From JAXGPP01 sp040766885 (lineage in GTDB: Bacteria; Planctomycetota; Planctomycetia; Pirellulales; Thermoguttaceae): 64,000 nucleotides of DNA. Numbering within the stretch: position 1 is the stretch's first letter; every line of letters starts with the position of its first letter. The notes under the pieces were generated by a model. It was given only the letters and a program-made list of their open reading frames with translations. It was not told where the DNA came from and searched no databases. Below, in pieces: positions 17,446 through 26,650 of the stretch. The DNA is taken from NCBI GenBank assembly GCA_040766885.1, contig JAXGPP010000019.1, positions 62,001 to 126,000 on the forward strand. The letters run 5' to 3'. The translations under genes were made by a program, and so were the position numbers.

Positions 17446-19002
17446 ATGTTCGTCGACTTCGTCTTCGCCATTACGACGATCGGCATCGGTTTCACCTGCG
17501 GCTGGTATCTGCGGGGTGGCGAGGCCCGCCGCGAGCGTTTTCGCAACTGCCGCGAGCGACAGTTCAACCGTGAGGTGACCTCTCGCCTCCACGAACTGGC
17601 GGGCGATGTTGTCGACCGGGTGCACCAGCACAGCATCAACATTCAGCAGATCGGCGCCGAACTGCCTGCCGCCGCCGATTCCGATACGGTGGTTGTGGCC
17701 GTGACTCGGCTCCTCGAATCGAACCGCGACTTGAAGGAGCAGCTACGGCACACACAAAACAAGCTCCACGAGCAGTCGCGTTTGTTGGAGGCTCGCGCCG
17801 CCGATGCCATGGTTGATGCCATGACGGGGCTGGCGAACCGCCGCGCGCTGGACGAGGAGATGACGCGGCGATTCGCGGAGTTCCGCTGCCAGGGCCGAAT
17901 CCTCTCGCTGCTACTTGTGGATCTCGACAATTTCCGCGCGCTGAACGACCGCTATGGGTGCGTAGTTGGCGATCGGGTACTCCGCGGAGTCGCGGCTGCG
18001 CTCCGCCAGCAGGTCCGCGGAATGGACCTTGTGGCCCGCTATGACGAAGATGAACTGGCGATCATCCTGCCCGGTACTCCTTCAAGCGGTGCCGTATTGG
18101 CTGCCGAACGGCTGCGACACTCGATCGAGGCCACTCGCTTTCCGCAAGAGGACGGCTCAATAGGCGTGACGGTGAGCGTTGGCGTCTCACAGTTGGCGAC
18201 CGACACCAATCTCGACGCCTTGATCCAGCGCGCCGATGCTGCCTTGCATGCCGCGAAAACGGCGGGCCGCAATCGCACGTTCTGGCACGACGGGGAGCGG
18301 GTCCGGTCTTCAGCAGAAAAGGAGCCGGACTCTTCGGCCACTGAAAAGCAGCCCGAGCAGCAGTCCAATGGCCATCGTTGGGCCGGACGGACTTCCGTAC
18401 TCGATCCGCTCGCTGGAGAAGGATTCCCCAGCCAGAAAAATGCCTCTATGGTGGGGGATGGCTTGCAGGAATCTCAGGCATGCTCCCGCGCCGAGTTTGT
18501 CGTGGAGATGTCTCGACTTCGGGCCGAGTGCCGTCACGCCGGCCAGCCCTTCTGCATCGTTCTGGCACAGATCGACCGCTATGAAGAGATCACCGGCGCC
18601 CTCGGAAGCCGCATTGGGGGTCTCCTCAGGCGTGTCACATTGCGATTCCTGCGTGCCGCGGTTGCCGATCGCGGCATCATCGGGCAGATCGACGATTCCA
18701 CCTTCGGAATGCTTTTGCCGGCCACGCCGCTGGCCGATGCCAAGCCGATCGCCGAACAGGTCCGCGAGTTTGTGGCCCGATGTGCGTTTCCTGTATCAGG
18801 TGACTGCCTTCGCTTTACCCTCACGCTTGGCGGCACGGAAGTGGCGGGCGAGGCCGAGAGCCTGCGGGTGATGGAACTGGCCCACGCGGCTCTGAAAACG
18901 GCTATCGACAGCGGCGAAGACCATCTCCAGGTCTTCGAAGAGGGGGATTGTGTCGCTTCGTTTGGCTTGCCCGGCCGTCTGGCAGAAGCCGCCACACTCT
19001 GA
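17446..19002 (+). CDS. Membrane-anchored protein with two degenerate GGDEF domains
   Basis: A 518-residue protein. The chosen start places a membrane helix at about 3-20; an ATG at 17413 is also possible. A coiled-coil-like helix at about 60-120 leads to a GGDEF-type domain beginning DAMTGLANRRALDEEM. At the active-site hairpin (about 198) it reads RYDEDELAII in place of GGDEF. A second domain starts near residue 350 and has IDDSTFGML (about 416) at the equivalent place. Neither has the GG(D/E)EF signature needed to make cyclic-di-GMP, so it is likely a nucleotide receptor or structural regulator. A perfect terminator follows. Confidence 0.78.
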   Translation: MFVDFVFAITTIGIGFTCGWYLRGGEARRERFRNCRERQFNREVTSRLHELAGDVVDRVHQHSINIQQIGAELPAAADSDTVVVAVTRLLESNRDLKEQLRHTQNKLHEQSRLLEARAADAMVDAMTGLANRRALDEEMTRRFAEFRCQGRILSLLLVDLDNFRALNDRYGCVVGDRVLRGVAAALRQQVRGMDLVARYDEDELAIILPGTPSSGAVLAAERLRHSIEATRFPQEDGSIGVTVSVGVSQLATDTNLDALIQRADAALHAAKTAGRNRTFWHDGERVRSSAEKEPDSSATEKQPEQQSNGHRWAGRTSVLDPLAGEGFPSQKNASMVGDGLQESQACSRAEFVVEMSRLRAECRHAGQPFCIVLAQIDRYEEITGALGSRIGGLLRRVTLRFLRAAVADRGIIGQIDDSTFGMLLPATPLADAKPIAEQVREFVARCAFPVSGDCLRFTLTLGGTEVAGEAESLRVMELAHAALKTAIDSGEDHLQVFEEGDCVASFGLPGRLAEAATL

Positions 19003-19066
19003 AATCCGCCGCCCCACCCGTGCCGAATGCAGCTAGGGGGTTCCGAGCGTACCCAAGAAACGACCG

Positions 19067-19092
19067 AAGCCCTTGCACAACAAGGGCTTTTT
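19067..19092 (+). terminator. Rho-independent terminator of the GGDEF-like gene
   Basis: AAGCCCTTG and CAAGGGCTT form a 9-bp perfect stem around the loop CACAA, and the 3' arm runs into a T tract. It lies 65 bp after the stop codon. On the minus strand the hairpin has no T run, so it serves the plus strand. Confidence 0.85.
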
Positions 19093-19098
19093 GCGAAG

Positions 19099-19169
19099 CT
19101 GGGGAATAAGGATTCGAACCTTAACTAACTGATCCAGAGTCAGTTGTGCTGCCGTTACACTATTCCCCA
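19099..19169 (-). tRNA. tRNA-Gln (anticodon CTG)
   Basis: On the minus strand 71 nt fold into a cloverleaf. The acceptor pairs TGGGGAA with TTCCCCA and the discriminator is G. The anticodon stem pairs ACTGA with TCAGT around the loop CTCTGGA, giving anticodon CTG. The T arm pairs TAAGG with CCTTA around TTCGAAT. It reads CAG. CCA is not encoded. Confidence 0.95.
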
Positions 19170-19442
19170 ATATCATCGTGGGACGGAAATCCGAGCGATC
19201 TGCGCCCCGTCGATTGACTACCTAAGGTTAGATATCTCGCCCGCATGCGTCAAGTGCGGATGGATTGGGTGGGACCACTTCCGCCGGTGCCGGAGGCGGA
19301 ACCGCTGGCGTTCTTGCCCGATCATCGCTAGTCTAGAAGCTGGAGATTGTACGGGCTGACGTTCGTGGGGTGGTCCCCCGTTCTGCGCGGAGGGGACTGC
19401 CACCGGATGCCCTTCCCTTTCGTCTGGGAGATATGGGTGGTC

Positions 19443-21116
19443 ATGGCCGTGTTGCAGGCAGTCAAAGGAGCGAATCCCGGGCAGCTCTTCCAAATCGAGA
19501 AGGAGTCGACGGTTCTCGGTCGCCATCCCGACTGCGACATCGTGCTGGAAGTGGGGGCGGTGAGCCGCCAGCATGCGCGGATTACGAAGACCGGCGGCGA
19601 CTATTTCGTCGAGGACCTGCACAGCCGCAACGGGACGTTTGTCAACGAACAGTCGATCAAAGGGCAGGTCCGTCTGGAAGAGAACGACCAGGTCCGGATC
19701 TGCGATCTGGTGTTTGTCTTCCATTCCGGCCTGCCGCAACCGATTTCAGGAGACAACAATCAGACCACGGACAAGGCGATGCTGGTCGACGATTTGCCGC
19801 GCGAGAGCTCGACGATCATGTCGCGGCTGGATGTCTCCTCCGGGCGAACCGGCATCCGTCTGGCGGTCAACGCCGAGGCCAAGCTCAAAGCCTTGCTGGA
19901 GATTGGGCAGAACCTGGGCAAGGTGCTGACGCTGGACCAGGTGCTGCAGAAGATCCTCGACAGTCTGTTCGCTGTCTTCATTCAGGCCGACCGCGGGTTC
20001 ATCGTGCTCAAGGAGAGCGGCACCGACCGGCTGGTGCCCAAGGCCGTCAAGCGGCGCCGCGAGCAGGAAGACGACCAGATCCGCATCAGCCGCACGATCA
20101 TCCGCGAGGTGATGGCCCGGAAGGAGGCAATCCTGTCGGCCGATGCCTCAACCGACTCGCGATTCCAGATGTCCGAGAGCATCGTCGATTTCCATATCCA
20201 TTCGATGATGTGCGCTCCTTTGGTGACCAGCGAAGGCGAGGTGCTGGGGGCGATCCAAATCGACACCATCGATCCGCGGCGAAGGTTCAACCCCGAAGAT
20301 CTCGAGGTTCTCGCCAGTGTCGCCTGTCAGGCGGCAGTGGCAGTCGAGAACGCCGAGTTGCACGAAGTGGCGCTTAAGGAAGAAGTATTCCGTCAGGAAC
20401 TCACCCTGGCGCACCAGGTGCAGCGGGGCTTCCTGCCCGACAAGCCGCCGCAATTGAGTGGCTACGAGTTCTTCGACTGCTACGAGCCGGCGCGGCACCT
20501 CGGCGGCGACTACTTCGACTATGTCCCTTATCGCGACGGCCGCCTCGCCGTGGTGCTGGGCGATGTCTCGGGCAAGGGGATCGCCGCCGCCCTGCTGATG
20601 GCCAAGCTTTCGGCCGAGGTCCGCTACAGCCTGGCGAGCGAATCGGTGCCGACCGCCGCAATCGCGAGGCTGAACGAGGCCTTCTGTGAAAGCCGCTGGG
20701 AAGATCGGTTTATCACGCTGGTTGCCGCCGTGATCGATCCGGCGAGGCACGAGGTGGCGATCATCAACGCCGGCCATCTGACGCCCATCGTTCGGCACCG
20801 CGACGGCCAGATCGAGTTCGTTGGCGAGGAGCAGGCCGGACTGCCGCTGGGGATTGCCGGCGGAATGGCTTACGAGCAGACGTTGGTCATCCTCGAGCCG
20901 GGCGACTCGATCATGCTCTACACCGATGGAATCCCCGACGCCTTGAACACCGCCCAGGAGTTCTACGGCATGGATCGCCTCAAGGAGCAGTTGGCCGCCA
21001 GCAGTTCGGGAGTCAACGCCCTCGGCAAGCAGCTATTGGCGAGTGTGCGGCAGTTCGTCGGCACCCAGACGCAAAGCGACGACATGTGCGTGTCGTGCTT
21101 CGGCCGGATCGTCTGA
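19443..21116 (+). CDS. FHA-GAF-PP2C (SpoIIE/RsbU-type) serine phosphatase
   Basis: A 557-residue cytosolic signalling protein starting MAVLQAVKG. Residues 1-100 are an FHA domain, which binds phosphothreonine, with the conserved GRHPDCDI, SRQHARI and SRNGTFVNE. Residues about 155-325 fit a GAF sensor domain. Residues about 340-557 are a PP2C-type phosphatase: LGGDYFDYVPYRDGRLAVVLGDVSGKGIAAALLMAK, INAGHLTPIV, and MLYTDGIPDA, supplying the Asp and Gly residues that hold the two metals. Such proteins usually dephosphorylate anti-anti-sigma factors or other Ser/Thr-kinase targets; no such partner is adjacent. An upstream in-frame extension is not convincing. Confidence 0.92.
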   Translation: MAVLQAVKGANPGQLFQIEKESTVLGRHPDCDIVLEVGAVSRQHARITKTGGDYFVEDLHSRNGTFVNEQSIKGQVRLEENDQVRICDLVFVFHSGLPQPISGDNNQTTDKAMLVDDLPRESSTIMSRLDVSSGRTGIRLAVNAEAKLKALLEIGQNLGKVLTLDQVLQKILDSLFAVFIQADRGFIVLKESGTDRLVPKAVKRRREQEDDQIRISRTIIREVMARKEAILSADASTDSRFQMSESIVDFHIHSMMCAPLVTSEGEVLGAIQIDTIDPRRRFNPEDLEVLASVACQAAVAVENAELHEVALKEEVFRQELTLAHQVQRGFLPDKPPQLSGYEFFDCYEPARHLGGDYFDYVPYRDGRLAVVLGDVSGKGIAAALLMAKLSAEVRYSLASESVPTAAIARLNEAFCESRWEDRFITLVAAVIDPARHEVAIINAGHLTPIVRHRDGQIEFVGEEQAGLPLGIAGGMAYEQTLVILEPGDSIMLYTDGIPDALNTAQEFYGMDRLKEQLAASSSGVNALGKQLLASVRQFVGTQTQSDDMCVSCFGRIV

Positions 21117-21161
21117 GAGTGATCTGAAAGCCGGTCGGCAGCCGCGCCTCAGCAGTCCTTG

Positions 21162-22634
21162 TCAGCGCAAGTAGGTCTGTCGGACCGCGGCGATTTGGCG
21201 CAGGGCCGGCTTGGCGTGGCGGCGGAGATCAAACAATCCGCCATGCGGAAAATCGTGGGGCTCACTGTCGCGCAACTGATTCCACAGCACCCCTTGTACG
21301 CTCGGCTTGGCGAGAATCAGCGGCAGGAACCGATCAATCCACGCCTGTTGCCCCTGCGGGCTCCAGTCGCCGGGTGGAACTCGAACCTGCCGTTGTGCCA
21401 GCGGATCGGCGGTAACCGCGCTGGGAAGTGTCAGTGAAACATAGAGCGGCACCTGCAGCGCCGACCAGTAATCGAGCAGCCGGCTGAATTCCAGCGCATC
21501 GCGCGGTCCGGTGCCGCCGGGATAATAGCCGATGTTCATTTCCAGCATGACGCCAGCCAGGCCCAGGTCGGCCCGCAGCAGGGCGTCGGCGAAATGCAGC
21601 GGCGGAAAATCCGCGTCACGCTGTCCGAGGTACTCTGCCCACGGCTGATCGACCGAAATCACCACCGGTGTCTCCGGGTCGATGGCCTGGGTCAGTTCGA
21701 TCGCCTGGGCAACGATTTTGATTCGCTCTTCCTCGGTGAGCGAGAGGACTTCGGTGGTGTTCACTCGGCCGGCGCAGACCCATAAATCGACGTCGTTGCG
21801 ATAACGGACGACGACGGCCTGGACAAACTCGGTGGCGAAAGTCAGGAGGCTCTCGAAATCGTCTTCATAAAGCGCGATCCAGTCGGGGATCGCCCGCTGG
21901 TCGAACAGCAGCAGGGGGCCGCCGCAAACCTGCAGCAAGTTCGTCCGGCACCAGTCAATCTGTTGGTCGGATGTGTCCCAGTAGCGGTTTTCTTCACTGG
22001 TCTCGATCTCGCGCCACGTCATCGGCACGCAGGCGGCGTTGAATGCGTGGAGAAACTGCTTTGAAACATGATTGTCGAGCCGGGCCGATCCGACATTGCC
22101 CGCCAGCAGCGTGGGCAACTTGGGCATCGCTCGGCGGCGAGCCGCCAGGGCCTGCTCGGCGTAGCAGCCAGCCAGCATGCTCGCGGCGTCGATGGCGACT
22201 CGCAACGCCTTTTCCGCGGAAGCGTTCGACTCGGCGGAGCCACGCTCTGCCACCGCCGCGACAGTCAAGTGATGAATGGCTTCGGCGACCTTCTCGTGCA
22301 CCTCCCTGCGGACCAGCAAACCGACCATCTGCCAGTCAGACAATTGATTGCGGACCTGGCTGATCTTTCCACGCGCAAGCTCCAACGGCAAATAGTAGGG
22401 CTCGGAACCCTCCATGAGCGTACCGGTGGAGATGACCATCGGACCGTGGCCGTCGACCAGCCAGGGGATCTGCAGCGTACCCGACTCCGATGTGCCCCGT
22501 TCCAGCGAAAGTTCACCCTGGCTCAGGCGGATGCGTGCCCGCCATGGGATTCGATCGTATCCCGACAAGTAGGCCTGTTGGGCCATGTCGTCGGTGATGC
22601 GATCGGGCGGGAGAATAAACCGCATGACGCCCAT
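21162..22634 (-). CDS. GH10-like (beta/alpha)8-barrel hypothetical protein
   Basis: About 490 residues from the ATG at 22634, which has AGGAAG at good spacing; a GTG at 22655 would add 7 residues. The first 150 residues (PLELARGKISQVRNQLSDWQM) suggest a beta-sandwich-plus-helix N-terminal domain. The rest looks like a glycoside hydrolase 10 barrel: NAACVPMTWREIETSEENRYWDTSDQQIDWCR resembles the family region around strands 2-3. The barrel Glu of GVMLEMNIGY could be the nucleophile. The family acid/base motif (WxxxNE) is replaced by LWVCAGRVN, so classical xylanase activity is doubtful. It has no signal peptide and reads like a conserved planctomycete protein. Confidence 0.65.
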   Translation of the reverse strand: MGVMRFILPPDRITDDMAQQAYLSGYDRIPWRARIRLSQGELSLERGTSESGTLQIPWLVDGHGPMVISTGTLMEGSEPYYLPLELARGKISQVRNQLSDWQMVGLLVRREVHEKVAEAIHHLTVAAVAERGSAESNASAEKALRVAIDAASMLAGCYAEQALAARRRAMPKLPTLLAGNVGSARLDNHVSKQFLHAFNAACVPMTWREIETSEENRYWDTSDQQIDWCRTNLLQVCGGPLLLFDQRAIPDWIALYEDDFESLLTFATEFVQAVVVRYRNDVDLWVCAGRVNTTEVLSLTEEERIKIVAQAIELTQAIDPETPVVISVDQPWAEYLGQRDADFPPLHFADALLRADLGLAGVMLEMNIGYYPGGTGPRDALEFSRLLDYWSALQVPLYVSLTLPSAVTADPLAQRQVRVPPGDWSPQGQQAWIDRFLPLILAKPSVQGVLWNQLRDSEPHDFPHGGLFDLRRHAKPALRQIAAVRQTYLR

Positions 22635-22956
22635 CAGGTTGCGCTTCCTCGCCACGCCTGGCTACCGGTCTTCGCCGCAGTGCTCCACCGCCGTGCGACG
22701 GCTTCCGGCTGCAAATCCCGCCTCGTTTCGCTCGGCTCGGCCACTGCCTGTGCGAACGTTCAGCGGATAAGGACGGCTTGACCCTTCACGATAATCCTAC
22801 GTCCGGCACTGGCTTTGTGCAATTTCCCTCTCCAGCCTGGACGCCAATCCCGAGCCCTGGACCCGGTCGCTGGGGTGCTGGCCAACGGCCGAGCCCCCTG
22901 CTATGATGCCACAGCGATTGTGTATCCCGCCACCATTGTCTTCGCCAGGGAAACCC
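22635..22956. other. 322-bp divergent spacer between the GH10-like gene and purC
   Basis: It must contain the promoters of both divergent genes. No clear -35/-10 pair, repeat or riboswitch was recognised. Confidence 0.4.
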
Positions 22957-23841
22957 ATGGCCCGTGTTGTGGTATCACAGACTTCCCTCCCCGGACTGCC
23001 CGTACGGCGCGGCAAGGTCCGCGATGTGTATGACCTGGGAGACCGCTTGCTCCTGGTCAGCACCGACCGCATTAGCGCGTTCGACTGGGTATTGCCCACT
23101 CCCATTCCCGATAAAGGACGGGTTCTGAACCAGATTGCCGCTTTCTGGTTCGATCAGTTGGGTGAGCCCAATCACCTTATCACGACCGACGTCGCGGCGA
23201 TGGACCTCCCGGCCGGCATCGATCGGGCCATTCTGGACGGTCGCACCAGCCTGGTCCGCAAGAGTCGGGTGGTGCCGATCGAATGTGTCGTTCGCGGATA
23301 CTTGAGTGGATCGGGATGGAAGGAGTATACCGCAAGCGGCACGGTCTGCGGCATCGAGTTGCCACCGGGGTTGGCTGAGAGCGACCGCCTCGAAGAGCCG
23401 ATTTTCACGCCCGCCACCAAGGCAGAGGAAGGTCACGACGAGAATATCTCCTTCGACAGGATGGTCGAGATTGCGGGGGCGGAAACGGCCGAGGAATTGC
23501 GCCGGCGCAGCATCGAGATCTTCCGCCGCGGTGCCGAGTTCGCCCTCAGTCGCGGCATCATCATTGCCGACACAAAGTTCGAGTGGGGTGAGGTCGATGG
23601 CCACCTGATTCTCATTGACGAAGTGCTCACCCCCGACAGTTCCCGGTTCTGGCCTGCTGACGAATACCGGCCGGGCAAGGGACAGCCGTCTTTCGACAAG
23701 CAGTTCGTGCGCGACTGGCTCAACACAACGAGTTGGGACAAGAACAGCCCACCCCCGCCCTTGCCCGACGACGTCGTCGCCAGAACGCGTCAAAAGTACG
23801 TCGACGCTTTCGAACGTCTCACCGGCCGGCAGTTCGTCTGA
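22957..23841 (+). CDS. purC: Phosphoribosylaminoimidazole-succinocarboxamide (SAICAR) synthase
   Basis: A 294-residue enzyme that joins aspartate to CAIR using ATP in purine synthesis. Motifs are RRGKVRDVYDLGDRLLLVSTDRISAFD at the N-terminus, KGRVLNQIAAFWF, VPIECVVRGYLSGSGWKEY, and DTKFEWG followed by IDEVLTPDSSRFWP. The start at 22957 follows AGGGAA; an in-frame upstream Met would add unrelated residues. The length of about 295 fits the larger, yeast-like form common in this phylum. No other pur gene is adjacent; guaB, also in purine metabolism, lies 40 kb away. Confidence 0.96.
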   Translation: MARVVVSQTSLPGLPVRRGKVRDVYDLGDRLLLVSTDRISAFDWVLPTPIPDKGRVLNQIAAFWFDQLGEPNHLITTDVAAMDLPAGIDRAILDGRTSLVRKSRVVPIECVVRGYLSGSGWKEYTASGTVCGIELPPGLAESDRLEEPIFTPATKAEEGHDENISFDRMVEIAGAETAEELRRRSIEIFRRGAEFALSRGIIIADTKFEWGEVDGHLILIDEVLTPDSSRFWPADEYRPGKGQPSFDKQFVRDWLNTTSWDKNSPPPPLPDDVVARTRQKYVDAFERLTGRQFV

Positions 23842-23858
23842 GGTTGGCACCCGGCAGG

Positions 23859-24560
23859 CTAATTGCTCATCGCCATGGCGTCGGCGGCGAAGCCGGAATA
23901 GGGGTCGTGCGGGTAGAAGTAGCGGGCAATGTGTTCGGCTACGACTCCCACGTATTCGCGCGTAAAGGCGCCTTCCGGCTGTTCCGACACCGGTTTCGGG
24001 CTGTTCGGCGGATAGACGACCGGCGGCATGTGTTTTTCAAACACCACTTCGCTCGTCTTGCAGTCGTATACCCTTAACAGCACATTCGCCCGGCCTTCGT
24101 AGACCGTCTGGCCCTTGTAGAGATTGAACTCCTCCAGATCGATCCCGATCACCAGGTCGGCCCCCAGGGCTTTGCCGATTTCCGGGTACTCATCCCAAGT
24201 GTTCTCGTCGGTCCATTCGGCGATCTTTCGCTGTTCGATGAGTGTTACGTTGCGGAGATTGGCCCTCAAGTTCTGGTTGACCTGGGCCGCAATATCCTGG
24301 GCCACGCCGGCTTCCCGATAACTCAAGCCTACCAGCGGCCGACACACGACCGCCACCTTCTTGTCTTTCAGGCCCTTGAACTCCGCCGGCAGATCGTTGC
24401 CTCGGATGAGATACATCGCGGTAAGCAGGGCGCCGGTGCAACCGGACATCGACAGGCTGACCATCGCTACAGTGAGCAGGAGCGGCAGCCGTACCGAACG
24501 CAAAGATGGACACGCGACCATGGCTAGTCCTCGAGGGGAGGAGAGGTTTTCGGTACTCAT
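23859..24560 (-). CDS. Putative lipoprotein, conserved hypothetical
   Basis: A 233-residue protein. Residues 22-41 are hydrophobic and end LSMSGC, a good lipobox, so it is probably lipid-anchored. The rest includes KKVAVVCRPLVGLSYREAGVAQDIAAQVNQNLRANL and IGIDLEEFNLYKGQTVYEGRANVLLRVYD. That pattern, a strand-helix module then a beta-rich part, is like lipoproteins of the CsgG/LpoB kind, but I see no decisive motif. It lies 12 bp downstream of the DUF2752 gene, so the two are likely co-transcribed. A second start at 24521 would shorten the leader. Confidence 0.72.
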   Translation of the reverse strand: MSTENLSSPRGLAMVACPSLRSVRLPLLLTVAMVSLSMSGCTGALLTAMYLIRGNDLPAEFKGLKDKKVAVVCRPLVGLSYREAGVAQDIAAQVNQNLRANLRNVTLIEQRKIAEWTDENTWDEYPEIGKALGADLVIGIDLEEFNLYKGQTVYEGRANVLLRVYDCKTSEVVFEKHMPPVVYPPNSPKPVSEQPEGAFTREYVGVVAEHIARYFYPHDPYSGFAADAMAMSN

Positions 24561-24572
24561 TGCGGATGCGTT

Positions 24573-25076
24573 TCACCAGGCTGCGGCAAGCCGTATGGCC
24601 CAGTCAATCAACACGACGGCGGTCACGCTCACGGCAAGCCAGGCACCGGCCGTGCTACCCAGCGGACGTGGCGTCCAACGACCGCGAGCGGCTGACAGCA
24701 GCAGCCAAGCCACGGCCAGCAGGTCGAGCACCCCGAGGAGCATCCCGCCCGCATTCGCTCGTAGCGACTCGACCACCTCTCCCCGGACCAGATGTGCCCA
24801 GGAAGTGGTCATGCCGCATGTCGGACATCGCCAGCCGAACAGCGCCACGAACGTGCACGGCGGCAAGCCCAACTGTTGGTGTGTGCCATGGCCACGCGTA
24901 TCGGGCGTCAGGATCATCGCCAGAAGCAGGGGCAATGCCAATCCCAGGCCGATTGCCGCCAGCCTCACCCGTTCCTGCCGGTTAAGCCGGGTCTGTCCGT
25001 AGGTGTCAATCACGCTCGTCTGCAAAAGGTGGGGGGAAGATAGCCGCAACCGGAATCCCCTGCAAGGCCGATTCAT
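24573..25076 (-). CDS. DUF2752 membrane protein
   Basis: A 167-residue protein with three hydrophobic segments (about 40-57, 108-127 and 143-162). Between the first two it carries FVALFGWRCPTCGMTTSWAHLVRG, the CPxCGxT signature of DUF2752, a small membrane family found in many bacteria with unknown role. The first 20 residues lack family character, so a GTG at 25013 could be the true start. It precedes the lipoprotein gene by 12 bp on the same strand. Confidence 0.82.
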   Translation of the reverse strand: MNRPCRGFRLRLSSPHLLQTSVIDTYGQTRLNRQERVRLAAIGLGLALPLLLAMILTPDTRGHGTHQQLGLPPCTFVALFGWRCPTCGMTTSWAHLVRGEVVESLRANAGGMLLGVLDLLAVAWLLLSAARGRWTPRPLGSTAGAWLAVSVTAVVLIDWAIRLAAAW

Positions 25077-25563
25077 TTACCAGTCTAACAGAGATGGACT
25101 GGTTGGATCTGCCCGGGACGGCGGCGTGCAGAAACGATCGCGGCGAGCGGAAGGCGGAAGGGGCTGGGTGGTAGAGCCGGGGCTGGTAGACACCTACAAC
25201 CCGACGCCGCCTTCCGCCTCCACTGCTTCGCCGTATCAACAGGGCAAGAACGAACGGCACTGCCCCCTATCGCTTTACCCTGTCCGCGCCGGACCCCAGC
25301 CGCGCGAATGGCCCCTACGCCCCGTCATGGTTAATTGCGATTGCGGCAAGAAACCGCGCACGAATTCCGCCCGGATTTCTCGCTTTGCAGAAAATGGATC
25401 TCGCGGGGAGTTTGAATATAATCACTGATAGCGGTATTCTCGCCGCGATATAGCCATTAAAGGTGGTGTCGAAATACTCTTAAGATGTATGCCGCGCTAT
25501 CCTATGCATTTCGAATTCATGCAAAGGCTGGCCGACACGCTTCCAGGAACTGGGGAACCGGGT
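25077..25563. other. 487-bp divergent spacer with a long imperfect hairpin
   Basis: No gene was seen. At 25152-25219 the arms AGGCGGAAGG and CCTTCCGCCT (10 bp, perfect) enclose a second stem GGGTGGTAG/CTACAACCC with one mismatch, giving a two-part stem-loop. An AT-rich patch with TATAAT at 25417-25422, without a good -35, may be part of the promoter of the plus-strand acetyltransferase gene. Confidence 0.45.
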
Positions 25564-26142
25564 ATGAATGTCCCCGTCGAAGTGCTGACACTGAGAACAT
25601 CCCGATTGATCCTGCGACCTTGGCGGGATGACGATTTGCCCCTGTTCGCCCAGCTGAACGCGGATCCGAGGGTCATGAAACACTTTCCGGGCGTGTTGAC
25701 CCGCGCGGAGAGCGATCAGCTTGCCGCCCGAATCATCCGCCACTTCGCCGAGCGCGGATTCGGGTTGTGGGCCGTTGAGGTGTCGGAGGTAGCCTCCTTT
25801 GCCGGTTTCGTCGGACTTGCCGTGCCGCAATTCGAAGCGCACTTCACGCCCTGCGTCGAGATCGGCTGGCGCTTGGCTCGCCACCACTGGGGCCGCGGCT
25901 ATGCCACCGAGGCTGCCGGCGCCGCGATGGCCTTTGCCTTCATCGAACTGGGGCTGGAAGAGGTTGTGTCTTTCACCTCGCCAGGGAACCTCGCTTCGCG
26001 TCGCGTCATGGAAAAGCTGGGCATGTCGCACTCGCCGGAAGACGACTTTGACCACCCCTCGCTGGCATCCGGACATCCGCTGCGACCGCACGTGCTCTAT
26101 CGTTTACGGCGCGCCGAGTGGATAGCGCGACAGTTGCTCTAG
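25564..26142 (+). CDS. GNAT-family N-acetyltransferase, RimJ/RimL type
   Basis: A 192-residue protein from the ATG at 25564; an in-frame ATG at 25489 would add 25 residues not seen in the family. It opens LRTSRLILRPWRDDDLPLF, the standard start of the RimJ/RimL branch, and has the acetyl-CoA loop HHWGRGYATEAAGAAM at about 120-135, then SFTSPGNLASRRVMEKLGM. Members acetylate N-terminal amino groups of ribosomal proteins or small molecules; the substrate here is unknown. It stands alone, convergent with the next GNAT gene. Confidence 0.85.
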   Translation: MNVPVEVLTLRTSRLILRPWRDDDLPLFAQLNADPRVMKHFPGVLTRAESDQLAARIIRHFAERGFGLWAVEVSEVASFAGFVGLAVPQFEAHFTPCVEIGWRLARHHWGRGYATEAAGAAMAFAFIELGLEEVVSFTSPGNLASRRVMEKLGMSHSPEDDFDHPSLASGHPLRPHVLYRLRRAEWIARQLL

Positions 26143-26149
26143 CGCCGCC

Positions 26150-26650
26150 TCAGGCTGGAGGAACGAGCTTGAGGTAAATCACCTTGTCGTCGCCCGGTGC
26201 GAAGAAGTCGCGGAGCACGGCTTCGCGCCGGTAACCGTTCCGTTCATAGAAACCATGCGTCGGGACGTACTGCGCCCGTCCCGAGGTGTCGAGATACATC
26301 CTGCCGCCCCCCCGCTCAGCCAGCAGGCGCTCACACTCGGCCAGGATCGCCCGGCCGATCCCCTGCCCCTGTAATCGCTTGTCGGTGGCGATCCAGTACA
26401 GGTCAAAGCTCTCGCGTGTGGCGGGAATGGGGCCGTAACACGCGTAGCCCAGCATCCGTCCGTCCGATTCGGCAAACACAAACTCATAGCCGCTGGCCAG
26501 GCCCTTGGCGAGTCGCTCGTCGACGAGTTCCACGGCCACATCGGCCTCTTCCTCGCTGAAAAAACCGGTCGATTCGACGATCCCACGCACCGCGCCACGG
26601 TCCGCGGGGATCGGCTCATATCGATAACTCAAGGCCATGCCGGGCGTCAT
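26150..26650 (-). CDS. GNAT-family N-acetyltransferase, last gene of the ATP-grasp unit
   Basis: A 166-residue protein whose ATG overlaps the stop of the upstream ATP-grasp gene (ATGA), a sign of coupled translation. It contains FDLYWIATDKRLQGQGIGRAIL, the acetyl-CoA-binding signature, then a conserved C-terminal YLDTSGRAQYVPTHGFYERNGYRREA. This is the compact single-domain type that acetylates amino groups of small molecules or peptides. Because it is locked to two ligases, I infer that it caps or modifies their product. Substrate unknown. Confidence 0.85.
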   Translation of the reverse strand: MTPGMALSYRYEPIPADRGAVRGIVESTGFFSEEEADVAVELVDERLAKGLASGYEFVFAESDGRMLGYACYGPIPATRESFDLYWIATDKRLQGQGIGRAILAECERLLAERGGGRMYLDTSGRAQYVPTHGFYERNGYRREAVLRDFFAPGDDKVIYLKLVPPA

